From: Gymnorhina tibicen
Lineage: Eukaryota; Chordata; Aves; Passeriformes; Artamidae
Direction: 5' to 3'
Assembly: GCA_013399875.1 (NCBI GenBank)
Contig: VXAZ01008129.1
Location: 1,169,668 to 1,233,667, forward strand
Length of the DNA: 64,000 nucleotides
Below, one piece after another: positions 37,201 to 50,000 of the stretch (the stretch's first letter is position 1; the number at the start of each line of letters is the position of its first letter). The notes beneath the pieces were generated by a model. That model was not told the origin of the DNA and did not search any database. It worked only from the letters and a program-made list of their open reading frames with translations. The position numbers and the translations under genes were made by a program.

Positions 37201-37490
37201 AAAAATAAAGCCAACTACTGAAAAGAAAAAAAGAAATAAAAAGTGATCATTAAGAAGTATGCTTTCAGGTTTTCACAAGTCATGCATATCTTCTAATTTG
37301 AGAAGATTAAATATTTTCTTTTTAGGTGGTGATTTAAAAAATAAATGGCTAAATTATAGTTTGCGCCAAAAATAAAAAAAAAAGCAGTGAGTCCTCTTAT
37401 GGCTTTGATCTCCCTTGTGAAGGGCAAAAGTAGAAGAGTATTGCCACAATTAAAAAAAATATATGTATATATTCAACACTGACAAACATA
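34205..37490 (-). other. FOXN2: FOXN2 3' UTR (inferred extent)
   Basis: Begins right after the TAA at 37491-37493 and runs about 3.3 kb to the first AATAAA. Mostly AT-rich with several long U runs on the mRNA strand (from A tracts at 36274-36284, 36547-36558 and 36918-36938) and one GC-rich patch near 35220-35460. No intron signature seen. The extent is inferred from the polyadenylation signal and the lack of other genes; long 3' UTRs are usual for FOXN2. Confidence 0.65.
34222..34227 (-). promoter_or_regulatory. FOXN2: Candidate FOXN2 polyadenylation signal AATAAA
   Basis: First canonical AATAAA met on the minus strand after the FOXN2 stop codon, about 3.27 kb downstream. It is followed within 30 nt by T-rich sequence (TTTGTTTTATAAC). 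A second AATAAA at 34146-34151 could serve as an alternative. Cleavage would fall near 34200-34210 for the first. Confidence 0.55.
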
Positions 37491-38008
37491 TTATTTTTTC
37501 CTTTGCTTGTGACAGTGGGTCTTTGCAGTACTTATTAAGGAACTCAAGCACGTTTGGATGCCAGCAAGGTGGAGCAGAGACCCTGCTGCTTCCTTCAGCT
37601 CCTCATCGATTTCCTGACACAGCTCCTCGAGTACTTTCTTGCTGGGCTGGCTTTCCTCAGAGGTATCTCCACAAGGTTGGGATGCATAGCCGCTGTCTCC
37701 CAGGGGATCGTCTTCATAGTCCACATCCGTATCCACCTCGCTGTGAAAGCCCTCGCTGCCGTCGCTGCCGTCGTGGCTGGTCTTGGAGATGAACTCGTAC
37801 ACCTCGTCCAGGGAGGACAGGGAAGACACGCTGGACCTGGACGCGCAGCGCTGGGAGCCCATGCTGCTGGCGCTGTAGTTGTGATCCTCGCTCGGATCAA
37901 TGTTGGTGGCTGCGGAATCGTTCTCCTGCAGATTTATGGAGCTGGGAGGATCGAATGCGCTGCCGTAGCTCCTCTTCTTGGGTGTCTTCAGAGGCTGAGG
38001 TTTCTCAC
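37491..38008 (-). CDS. FOXN2: FOXN2 last coding exon (residues 266-437 and stop)
   Basis: 518 nt, phase 1 in. Acceptor GTTTTCCACAG. Begins [20 protein letters not shown], continues through [20 protein letters not shown], the serine-rich and acidic segments and [14 protein letters not shown], and ends KQRKK then TAA. GC content rises here relative to the introns, which produces long meaningless frames on the plus strand. Confidence 0.97.
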
Positions 38009-41000
38009 CTGTGGAAAACAAGACGTGTCAGCAGGCAAATGCCCCAGTGAGATCACCTGCACCACGAGCACACTGTGGCTGGCTGGCTGCAAGGGAAGCT
38101 GAATGGCAGCACTCGAAGCGACAATGTGCCCATTTACTGTCATCCACAGAGGACAACAGCCTTCAGCTAATCGCAACCAAAAGCTACAGGAACAGAGAAG
38201 CAGCCAAGAAACTCTTCTTACCATCTAGCACAGAGAGGGCAGGGAAAGAACTTTGCAGAAAAAGATCAAAATTAACTGGGAAAAGAAAAAGAAGGCTGCT
38301 TCTAATAAAACTCTTGCAATGCTAGCTGAAAGAATAATCAAAACAGAATTACTTCTTGACTGCTCTTACTGTTTGGAAACTAGACCATACTTGTTTCCTG
38401 CATTTTATAGAGAAATTGCTTAGCTACTGAGTAGGGAAGAAAAATGAGTAAAATGACTTATGCTTACAGTCCAACATCCCTTGTTGAATGGAAGTATTTA
38501 ACAGCATCATTGCAGTAGCAGCATCAATATCAGATTCTGTGAAGCAGAAGCAGCAAAATGTTAGAACTCAGGTAGGTCTCTAAAATAGACAAAGAATATA
38601 TATATATACACACACATATATATATTTGCCTGCACTGGCCTACAACAAAAAGAAGAGGTGGGGGGAATGCACAAACTCAAAGCATGACCCCTGTACAGCT
38701 CAATACTGTTCCAGATCAGTCTCATACCTTAACTATGACATTCAAAGGCTGAATTCTCACGTTGCGCTCACCGAAGCCAAGAATCAGTGACACAATTAGA
38801 CATTCATGTGACAATGCTGCTGCTATACTTAACAAGCGCCTTTTGTTTGTACCAGTTGGGAGAGAAAAGATTAGACACACGGCACAGCAAAGCACCTCAG
38901 CAGCCCCATACCCTGGCCGTGTGAATGTGCAAGGCTGGGAACAGCCGTGCCCATTAACGCAGCACTAATTCAGCACACCTCCCTCCTCCAGCAGAATTTT
39001 CCACACTAATAAGTCAAACGGAAGAAATTGAGACTACGAGGGGGGAAAGGGCACTGAACTGCTCAATCTAGAAAGCAGGGGGATCTAAATAATAAATAGG
39101 CACGTAGAAAGGTTGAGGTGAACTGTGGCACTGTCAGCTGCAGTGAGAAGCACTGCTGTAAAATGCCAACCTTTGCACATAGATTGCTTACATTTCTGAA
39201 AGGCACCTTGAGGATAAAAGGGCAAAGAGTGACATTTCTAGCCAGAACCAGGTGAAAGGGAAGAGAAACAAGCACATGTTTCACACTTTTTTCAGGACAT
39301 GCTCGTGCCCTTTAAAGAAGGGGAAATCCAAGGTCTTCCTTGGCTCACTTCTGCAATGGACGATGAATACTCCTTATATAGGACAGAAATATGTATGGGA
39401 GACTAACCAGGCAAAACAGGAGCAAGGAGACAGTGAGCTCTCTCAAGAACCTGGGTGTCTGAGAGCGAAAGATCACATCTGAGGTGTAGGTAGGTATGTA
39501 CATATGTATGAGCAGTCAGTGGAGAACAGGGCTGGAAGACAATGTGCTGGGAGGGACCAGCAGCAAGCAGAACAGGCTCTCAGTTCTGCTGAACTGGAAC
39601 TGTGCAGGGAACTGTTAAAAGCAAAACATCAGCAATGTCATTTTTCGTGGCATTTGTTTTCTTCCCCACATTACAGGCATTAACTGTATTACTGAATTTA
39701 AGGGGAGGGTAGTAGTGGGAGGAGGACTGCAGAGTTGTCAGCGTGGCTTCCTTATCTTAATAATTCTCCCTAACTTCATGCCTGGTCAAAGAGCAATTTG
39801 AAGAACATGACACCTTGGGAATGTTGTACCAACATGGGAAGGGGACTGAGCTGCTGTTTCCAACATGGTTATAAAACGTACACATTTTCCCCCTTCATTT
39901 TCCATGTCTTTCATTTTAAATCCAGCATACTTTAGGGTCTACCTCATTGTACTCATTTTTTTTTCCTTCTGCTTTGGCTTTCTTTGGCAGAAAAGGAGCC
40001 CCTGAATTCATAGGCTATATGCACCCAACTGACAAAAAGAAGTAGAAGACTAAAGCATGAAGAATTACTTTGCTCCACTAGTGTAATCAGAAAGCTAAAT
40101 ACTCCCATCCCTTACCTGCTATCCCAGACATTTTATCATCTGATGTTGGTATATAAGCACCACCTTGTTAAAATGACAAGCAATTGGAGGCATTAATGCA
40201 GTGCAGGATTACTACCTACAAAGAGTATTTCTGCACCTTAATACTCCCAAAGAAAGAGGAGAAGCACTTCTGCAGTGGCTTCTTAGCAGTGCTCTGTGTC
40301 ACTGATAATGTGCTTTGGCTTCAGTTGTGATTGCTCTTCTCAACAGAGCAGTATTTCCCAAATTTATGCTTCTCCAGCAGAATGGCTGAGAAAGCACCTT
40401 ATTCCAAGGAATTCTGCTCACTGGTACAAGAGCTGCCCTATGGGACCCCAGGAACATGAATGGCTTGCCTCTAATGCCAGAGAAATGCTGAACAGGCTCC
40501 CCTGTGTGCAGAAACGGAATGATACCAGATACCCATTGTTATTTTGGCACCTCTGGTGTAGCTAATTGGGAGAGGCAACATCAGAGTGGCAAGCTCCAAA
40601 CCTGTCACACTGGCAAAATCAATAGGAAGAGAGGGATTTCTTGTGTTCTCCAACAAGCCCTCAGAATCCCAAATCCAGCAGCCCTGCAGCAGCCAGCCAG
40701 CCACGGATGTTTCCTTGCCACCCAGATGCCACCCCAGAACCTCCATCTGGGTGCATGGTGATCATCACCTGTGGGCCAAGCAGCTGCTTGCTCTGTCGGC
40801 TCAAAAGCCTTGGCTTTGCTGCCTAACCAAAGCTGTTGGTTTGTGGCCAAAAACTAAAAGCAACCTTCTCACCTTTAAGCCTACTGAGCCAGCAAAACCA
40901 GGGAGCTGGGTGTCTGCTCAGGTCCCACTTGGGCAGTGCCTTTCACTATCCTTCTGAAGGAGCTTTAACAACACTCCTCTGCAACACATTTGGTTAGATT

Positions 41001-44000
41001 CAACCCTTCAAAAATTGAGTACTGTTCACTTTGCAGCACTTAAAAACCAAAATAATCACTTCTGCCTAGGAAGAAGGCTGCAATATATTCAGCTTTATTA
41101 GTGAGGTGCAAGAGTTGTGCTCAATTGGCTCCTTCTAAAGAAATGCTGCAACCCCCAGCACACTTCCTAGCTCCCTCTTGGTACCACGAGTTTCACACAC
41201 TAACATTTGCTACCTTTGGTTCTCAGTTCTTGGTCTCCAAGAAAACTTGTATTGAGATATGAAGCTTTCAGATTCGTTTTCTACTGAACTATTCTTTAAG
41301 TAGGTCACACTTGGGAGTGATGCATGTGCTGAATATTTTGCTGTCAGAACAAGATGGCCCCAATTACACCTTGAAATTCACCTTATGGATTTAAAATTAA
41401 TACACGAGTAGCTAATATAATACACATGCACTGTACTGAATCTGGGATTTTTGTCATCCAGCAGACCCTTCAGAGCAGGGACAGAGACAACGTCAGCTAG
41501 GCTGCAGTACCTGCTTGTGACCAAAACCAGGGGAGGAGAGTGAAAGAAAATGCAAAGTTTACCTTTGAGAGAGCGGCCATGATTCTGCTGAAGGACTGAA
41601 GTCAGGTAGTGAGGGGATGACGACCTACTGAAAAAGAAATTCAACAGCTCAAAGCCAAGCCCTGATTGGGCAAATGATTTGTTACAAAGTATAGCTGACA
41701 CAATATTATGATCACAGAAGGGTAAAAACAAAACCAACCCTATTCACAACAGGTTGGCAAGCAATTTCTTCTTCTGGTTCATAGTTTGTGTAGCACTATT
41801 TAAGCCATCACCAGCATATGGAAAACACCTCCAAACATACACACAAAGCAAAAACCTTGTCAAGAGTCACTGACTTCTACAGATTTTATATACCCGCCTA
41901 AAGGCTGGATTTTCAACAAAGATAGGTATTTTTTAGTACATAAAACCTACATGTGAACAAAACATTACCTCATACAGGGATGCTCAGAGGACACATAAGG
42001 ACCAGTTGTGTCCATTTGCTTTTCCAAACAGTGGGGGGCAATTAACAAAACCAAAAAGTAATAGGCAAAAACCTGGGGAAGAGCAAAAAAAAAAACCCCA
42101 AACCAAGACATCTGCTGATTTTAAAGTTATTTGAAGCTCTACTGTTCTGGTGATGCTATCCAGGGTGGTTTTTCATAATCAGACCAGCTTTGCAACTAAC
42201 AAAGTACCCCTAAATCCCTCACAAAATAAAGGGCAACTTAAAGCTTTCACATGTTTTTTTTCTCTGCTATACACCCAGCCCTAATTATTCAGTTTATTAT
42301 AAATATATCAGTGAGCAGTTAGAAGTAAGTATAACAAAAATAGTACACACTATTAAAATTGCATGAAATGTAGCAATGTGAATCTTTTATAGTGCTGCTG
42401 GAACGATCTAAAGGGTGATGACAGAATTTTCAAGCCCAACCTGCAAGAGAAACCTCAGCTGAATGGCAAGAACGTGCAAAACTCAGATTCACTGTCTGGT
42501 ATCATTTCTCGTAGCAGCCATGGAGCACAAAGAGAACAGATCCAAAAATGGGTGGGAGGGAAAAAAAAAAAAAAAAGAAAAATAAAAGGAAAGCAATGGT
42601 CCAACCCAAAATGGCTGGGCTTTGCAGCCCACAGATCCATTGTACAAAGAGATGCTAAACATCTTCATCCTTTTGTCTAAGCTCAGGTCCTCCAAGAATC
42701 ATGTCCACATAGAGCTCCCCCAGAGCAAATTAATGCCTGGTATTGATTAAGACAAGCCATGCATAAGGTATCTGCAAGGTGAGGGCTGTGGCTGTCCCCA
42801 GGGCTGTAATTCATGTAGCACTAGAACCAGAATGCAGGCAGGGGCTTCACAACGACTTGTTGAACAAGCTGTGCAGGAATAAAATGCATCAGGGATGCCA
42901 ATCATCTACGATAATACAAATTTCAGTGTCACTAGACACAGATTACAGTTTTGGAGAGCTTCTACTCAAAGTAACAGCTTAAATTTTATTTTAAAATCAC
43001 GCTGAATGATAGGCATACTCCCCACAAACACACTGTAAAACAACCATGAACACCAGCCTTCCCACAGAAAAATTCGGAGACTGTCGCAGCTGAATTCCAG
43101 GATCACTCTGTAGATAAATTTGGACAGTACTTCCAGCCTCTCTCCAGCTGTACCTCAGGGCTTCCCCTCTCTCTACAACAAGGCAGTTCCTTGGGGGCCC
43201 TTCCCCAAAATTAGGCCAGAATCTAAATCAAATCCATGCATGGAAGGGGAAAAAAATACATCTGTTTTTCTGTGTGTGATGGAAAATCACATAAATGTTT
43301 TTTATTATTGAAGGAAAATAAACCAGCTTTCATTAGGGAGCAGTTTGCTATCTTAATATGTTGTTTCTTGTTTTCTTGTACTCATAAATACAAGCACTGC
43401 AAAACCCTTCCCGTGTTGAAGTCAGTGGGAATTTTGCCATGTGGCTTCATGACATCCAGGATTTCCTTGTAATTGTTGGCAAGTGTGACTAGTCCTTCAG
43501 TAAAGGAAAAAAAAAAGTTACCAAAAACAACAGCTTCAAATTAGAGTCCTGATCCTCCGAGCACTTCAGCATGCAGATGAAATGTCTCCTTCCTTCCACC
43601 CAATTTCAGTATGTTGCATTTATCCAAGCTAAGTAGACCACACTTAACACAACTTCAGCTGGACTAATCTTGGAGACCCTGGAGATTTTAAAAGCTTAAC
43701 TGGTCAAGGCTCTGAACACCCTGCCCCTAGGCTGAGTCTGTCTCAATCCTCTGCACCTCTGGCAGACCAGACAATGCCCAGAGGTCCCTTCCCGTCTGTA
43801 TTACTCTCTACATTTTAAAGTCTGGCTGTACTGACACAGACAGAGTATTAAAGCTTTCAAGGGCCAAACCTCCACTTGAGTTGTACCCAAAACCAGAAGT
43901 CCATACCCTTACACAGAGACATTAAAGGCTGTAAAAGCATTATCCTGTAGAGCCCAGTTACAGTCATTTCACTAATCTTTATTCCCATAAACCCCATGCA

Positions 44001-47000
44001 GTACCACCAGTCATCACATACTTTCCAATCCGACTATTTCTTAATACTTAAATGTTTCAGGGTTATTTTAGTAATGCTCCCAATTCCAACAGAAAGCTGG
44101 AGAACAGGATACTTCTGCCTGGCTTGTTCCATCCCAGGATGGCTCTGGGTTGGAGAGAGACCAGAGACAAGTGGTTATGTCTTGTGGGTTAGAAGTGGGT
44201 TACAAGCCCCACTGGACAAGCCCATGCCACACAAAAATCTTCAGCCCCTAAGGCTTGCACAGGGGTGCCAGATCCCAGGGTCAGTGTCCTGTTGGACCCT
44301 GAGAAACGTCTGCTCAGTGTTATCAGTCTTACATCCTGCTCCAGGAATCCCAGTTCCTCCTGTTTGTTAAGGAAACTCCTTGCAGTAAGGTTAAGGCATA
44401 GGGCAATGTACAGACACCTTAATTACCTCTTATCTCACCCAAATTCTTTCCTGAACTAGACAAACCAGCCACATGCCTACCTCAGAGCTGAGCTCACCCA
44501 ACGTGCTCCTCTGCTCTCTGTCCTCCTGCATCCACAGGCTGACCCAGCTGCTGCTCCTCTTCCTCTACTCAGGACACATGAGGCTGACTTCAAATTCTCC
44601 AGAATCTATTGCCTAATCTTAAACTATGTTGGTAAGGAAGTCCTGGTCTCAGAAGTCTTGCATGCCCCACCTCAGGGACCGTTTATGGCAAAGGCTGTCT
44701 TTTCCATCCCTGCTGCAAAATGCTTTTAAACAGCATCAGAGAAAAACAACCCTCTCAGAGCAGCCTCTCTCAGCACTCCAGACTGTGGAAAAGTTGATTG
44801 TTTTGGACAACAGCACAGAAGAGATACATTTTATATCCAGACAAGTGACTTCCCGGAGAAGACACCCACCTCCTCCAAAGAGCAGCACCAGGCACCACCC
44901 TAGGACAGTCCTGATGGTCCGTGCTTGAAAGAGGATTTTGTTTCAGTTCCTAGGACTGCTTGCCCTCTTGGAGAAACTGGGCTCTCCAGAAAGCAGCCAG
45001 CACACCCCTGACCTTCTTCTTTTAAACGCTCCCACAGTTAATAGGAGACTTGGACACACCCCAGATGTACTGTCTGGGAAGCCTGAACTCATTGAACCTC
45101 CCCACCTCATCCAGCTGGTCTCACCTAAGGCCCACTCAAATTCTGCTCTCGGGTGGCAGCTGACAGCAGCACTTCAACACCCTCTGCTACCTGGAGCAAC
45201 ATACCCACGTGTCCTGCTCGGATGAGAACGTTCACCTACCTGGGTGGCGACGCCGGCGGAGTATAAAATGCAAGTGCTGAGGAAAAAGGCTGTTTTTTCA
45301 GTGCTTGGACAAGATTAGGTTTATATTTTGGGTCAACACACCACAACGACCCTTTTCCATTCACCTGCAACAAAGAAACACAGCAAATTAGAAAATCCAA
45401 GACCAGGCTGGTACAGTCCTTTTTTAATTTAATATCCCCAAGTTGCAGCACAGTGGAAGGACTGCACGTAGGCATGCACCACTGCACAGCTGATGCACAA
45501 CATCTGCACACAGTTCCATGGCCTGCATGGAAAGTTGATACTCCCAAAACTGAGAAAATGGTCCTGAGACCCCCATTATACACTATGGAAGCACCCATCT
45601 TGCAGGTTGGGATAGCATCTCCAAAACCCCTTCCCTAAAGCCCCATTCCCATTTGTCCCCCAAATGCTGTAAACCTTATTTTAAAACCCGGTAAACACAG
45701 CTGTGAGTTTAAGGATCTGTCCAGGCATCAGCAAACTGATAAGCAATCTTTTCTTTAACAGGCTTCTAGGTAAGAAACCAAAGCACCTTCCCCTTTGTTT
45801 AGATATAGACACGTACTCATTTAACTTCACACCACCCTGGAAAAGGATCTTGCTCAATGCCCAGCTACAAAATGGATTATTCACACTTTTTCAAAATCTG
45901 AAAACCTAATGAACGTATTTTTGATGTACCTAACAATATAAGAACCCCGGTGCTACTCATTCTTGATACTAAATTTGGTATAGTTGAAACTTAAGCAAGA
46001 TAAAGAACCTCTTGCTCCTCTCAAAGGTTTCTTCATAAATTTACTAAAAAAAGAACCTATTTTTTGAGCCTGCTAGTTCTTGCAACTTAAAGAAAAAAAA
46101 ATAAATAGGAAAATAAAAATCAATTCTATAATCACTGACCTGACAGATCAGCTAAAAGCTCTGCATGTAGCAGCACCAGATTTTTTGGGGAAAACAGATG
46201 CTAGAGAAATGGAAATGTACATGGCTGAAGGATGGGGCAGCTGTACACCTGAACAGTAAGAGTCTTCTAAAGGATTTTTGGGGGCTAAATACCAGAGCAG
46301 AAACCCAAGCTTCGCGGAGAAGCTCCTGTGAGCCCACAGTTGCCAGCTGGCCTCCTCCTGCCAGTATCACAGGGGGCAATAATATCAATTTATGGATGGG
46401 TGCTCCTTGACTTACTCCAGACTGAAAAGGATGTACCAAGCACGTAAGTCTGTGGTTCTGTTCAAGTCACAGGGGTTTTCTGAGAAGAGGAAATACCTTG
46501 CTATCAATAGAAAAAAACCAAGCCAGGGAGAGCCCCAGCTGAGAAAGAGATGCAGCTCTACAACTGTAGCTGAAGCCACTGCCTTTAACAAAGATCTCTG
46601 AGCTGCTGCATCTCCCCAATTTTTTTTTAACCTGCATCTTCCTCATACTCATCTCTTCATGCTAAAACTGAGCACAGCCTGTAAGCTACTTACCAAGAAT
46701 CTTACTGTTAATTAATAAACAGGCATGGTGGCGGGCAGGATGATTTAGCCACCTAGGTACTAACAGGAGGCATGCTCCCAACTGGCTGTATCCATCATCT
46801 CAGTGACAGACTTACACCCTGATCCTTTTCCTGCACCTCTCCCAGGCCCCTTTCCCCAGCACCCCCACCACGCCCAACTGGCTGGGGTTTTTTTTCCCCT
46901 CCCTTTCATAGCTTTGAGGCTGTTGCCCGCAGGGAACAGCAAGAACTCCCCTGATCAGCCAACCATTGCTCTACACCGTTTATCTGCTGCTTTATCTGCT

Positions 47001-50000
47001 ACTTTAGGTGAGCACTTTCGATTCACGCCTCATTCGGTTCAGCTGCTGGGGGTTAGCTTCCCTCTTTCATCTTCCCACCAAGGTACTCCTCCAGTTTGCT
47101 GCCCTGACAACGTAACACAAGGATTTTGGGTGGGTATTGCAACAGCGAGCTGAACCCGGGCACACCCTGAAGCCATCCAGACACTGAGAGATCCAATGCA
47201 ACAGGCAGTAAACAGGACGGCTTCTTCTTTGGGTCATGTGTAATGTGAAACCACACTTCCACCCACCTATGGAGATACTAAAAGTAGACTTTGAGCAAAA
47301 GAGACGACGGGGCTGCTCCCGTGCTTTGCTTGCACCCTCTACTTAGCAAAAGTAGACAGGCGGTAGAGGTCCAGCTCAGGTCTGAAATTAAGTGTCATGT
47401 GTTAGGGGAGAGCCTGCCACAGCTGGAGCTGGAAATGCCCCAGAACCAATATCCAGCTTTAAAACAAGCTAGAACAGACTGTGCCATTTCACCTAGCAAG
47501 GACTAATTCAGGACACTCTAAAATGCTAAACTGCCTTTGGAGGTTAGTATTTCACATTAACAGTGAGGCAAGTGTTGGAATGAAATGTAGGTGTAACTTT
47601 CAACTGAAGATCTAGAGAAAAATCCCTCCAGAGCAAGTGAAAAGAGGCCACCAGGCTCTTCTTACTCTGCAACTGAAAACAGGGGCAATCATATGGTTCT
47701 GAGATTAGTTTTTGGTCTATCATCTTTTCTGCATCTTCCTAATGTTTCTAATTTGACTTGCAGGATTTTATCTAGGCAAAAATAAAGGAAGGGAAATAAT
47801 TCCTACGTTTTGAAGCATTGGAGCTATTTTGTAAAGACAGTAAGTTTCCAGCCACCAGCGTTTCAGGGCTGGATTACAGAAATGTGGGTTGGAAATGAAA
47901 TGCCTCCCATGATCCAGCCTTGTCCTCTACCACCACAGTCCCCCCCCAGTCCAGTGAGTAAAGCCCACGGAGCAACCAAAGCAGAGCAACTCAGCTGGTG
48001 CTGGTGGCTCAGGCTCACTGCAGACACGTCCCTGTGCTGCAGAGAGCTCTCCATCGGCTGCAGACCTGGGCACTAGTCCTGGCTCCGTCAGGTACAGACA
48101 GTGCTGACCAGCTGCTTCCACCTGAGCACGGTGAATCACTGGAAAATACCACCTGTGTGCAACGTGGTATTACATGTAATATATTCACCAAAGGGTTTAC
48201 CAGACAAAAGGCATGTCTCTCCTATCTGCACAGGCTCATGCATGGGAACTACCCTGCTCTTTGCCCAAATACTTGAAAAGCTACACAGTTCATCACCACC
48301 TCCTGACAAAAAAAACCACCCAACCACAAACAAACAAACACCTAAACCACATATTTACCAAGAAGAGAAGGTTTGTTGAAGATATTCAAGCCCTGTAACC
48401 CCCAGCCTCTAGAGGAAACAGTGTCAGGGCCACATCCATGCAAGCAGGGGCCTGCCAAATTGATGTTTCCATGTGGATGCTGATCCTGCCTCCTCACAGC
48501 TCTTCTCCTCAGTATCAATTAATGAATAATCCCCAATGCCTTAATTGTAAAAACAAGTCTAGCAAAGAGCAGGGAGACTCTTCATGGCTTTCAGCCCCAA
48601 ACCCCTTTTCACTTGAGGTCCTCCTGTGCTGTAGAGCAGATGCTGCTCCCTCAACAAAAGCCATGTCACAGTGCAGGCGCCTCTCTCCCCAACCCCAAGG
48701 GAGCACGACAGTGCTTAAGATGGAAAGAGCATCAGCTCTATCTTCTGAGGATCACTGACTCACAATCACACCTCCACATCTTCAGGGGCACCAGGGGCAC
48801 AGCAGGAACAATGGAAGGCAAGCAGGTGTCCCTGGGACTGCTCCAGCATCACCCCCTTGCTGTTCATCACCACCATTACCAGACACCCACTGGAAATCTC
48901 ATCTGCTTGGCTGACTGCAGACATGTTCTTGACTGCAGCTCTAACAAGAAAGGCTATTTCAGCTCGTGGGTCTGTCACCTGGGGTAAACCTTGACACACC
49001 ACTTAGATACAGCAGCAGTGTGCTATATGCACACAGAGCAGGCAATTTTATTTTGCAGATTTTATTTATTTTACTCTATTTATTTTACTGTATTTTAGCA
49101 GAGATGTGATGCTGTCCATACATCCTGACTCCATGGCATGAGAAGTTCCTCCTCTCGACTGCAATACTGGCTCATGAGGCATCTCAAGGCACTTACTTTT
49201 CCTTCAGCACTGCTCATTAAAAGAAAACCACAACATATAATTTTTTCCATTGGTCCAAGCAAGGACAGTCTTCCCCTAATCTCTGCTGGATGCTGTCCTA
49301 AACTCCTGACCCCCTGCAGCCTGCAGGTGGCTGATGTAAATATAAACACAAAGAGAACCATCAGCCACAGCTGTGACCACCCAGAGCTGCATCTGCACCA
49401 TGATGGGGCACAGCCTGGTGGGAAGAGCTCTGTACAGAAAGGGAGTTGGTGCTGAGGGGTCACCTGTTTGTGCCTTGGATGTTCTGCTCAGATCTGCTCC
49501 AGCAGGGTCTTGTGGACAATGCCCAGAGCCATCAGGGCACAGCAGGCATGTTCCTGCAGCAACTCTTCCAGGTCAGCACCAGCCAAAATGAGTCCAGTGC
49601 AAATGGCCTGAAACTGCCCCGCAGTGCCAGCTCAGGGGGGTAAGTGGGGAAAAATCAGATTTCCTTCAATGTGCACTGCCAATCCAAAACAAAGTATCAG
49701 CATTATGGCAAAGGTGAAGACAGACTCTTCCTTCTTTTGCTGCCAGACCTCCAACAGATGATCTCACAGATGACAGCCAGCAGCAATAGCCAGGAAGGTG
49801 TCAGAGGGCAGCCTGCCCTGGGATGCAGGGGCACAGACCATCCATCCCCTCCTGTCAGACGTTTAGATTCTTCCAACACAAGAGCCCAGGTTCATCTGAA
49901 AGGCTTTAAAAACCCTTCTTATCCTGATGTTACCAAATAAACCACGCTCCTCTGATACAACATGCCATGGACCTTTCTGCTTCCACAGGCACTTACTTGG

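Larger units (their letters stand above)
38009..41562 (-). other. FOXN2 introns 4 and 5 around the 69-nt exon
   Basis: The last intron is 38009-38467 and the preceding one 38537-41562. An alternating AT/AC tract lies at 38596-38625. No other repeat, RNA gene or extra exon recognised. Confidence 0.65.

Noticed and set aside
37554..38102. 182-codon plus-strand frame
   Set aside because: It is the antisense shadow of the last FOXN2 exon; the long opening follows from the GC-rich serine and aspartate codons on the minus strand.
42415..42462. Possible C/D-box small nucleolar RNA in a FOXN2 intron (GTGATGA then CTGA)
   Set aside because: No terminal stem flanking the boxes and no C'/D' pair; such short motifs recur by chance.
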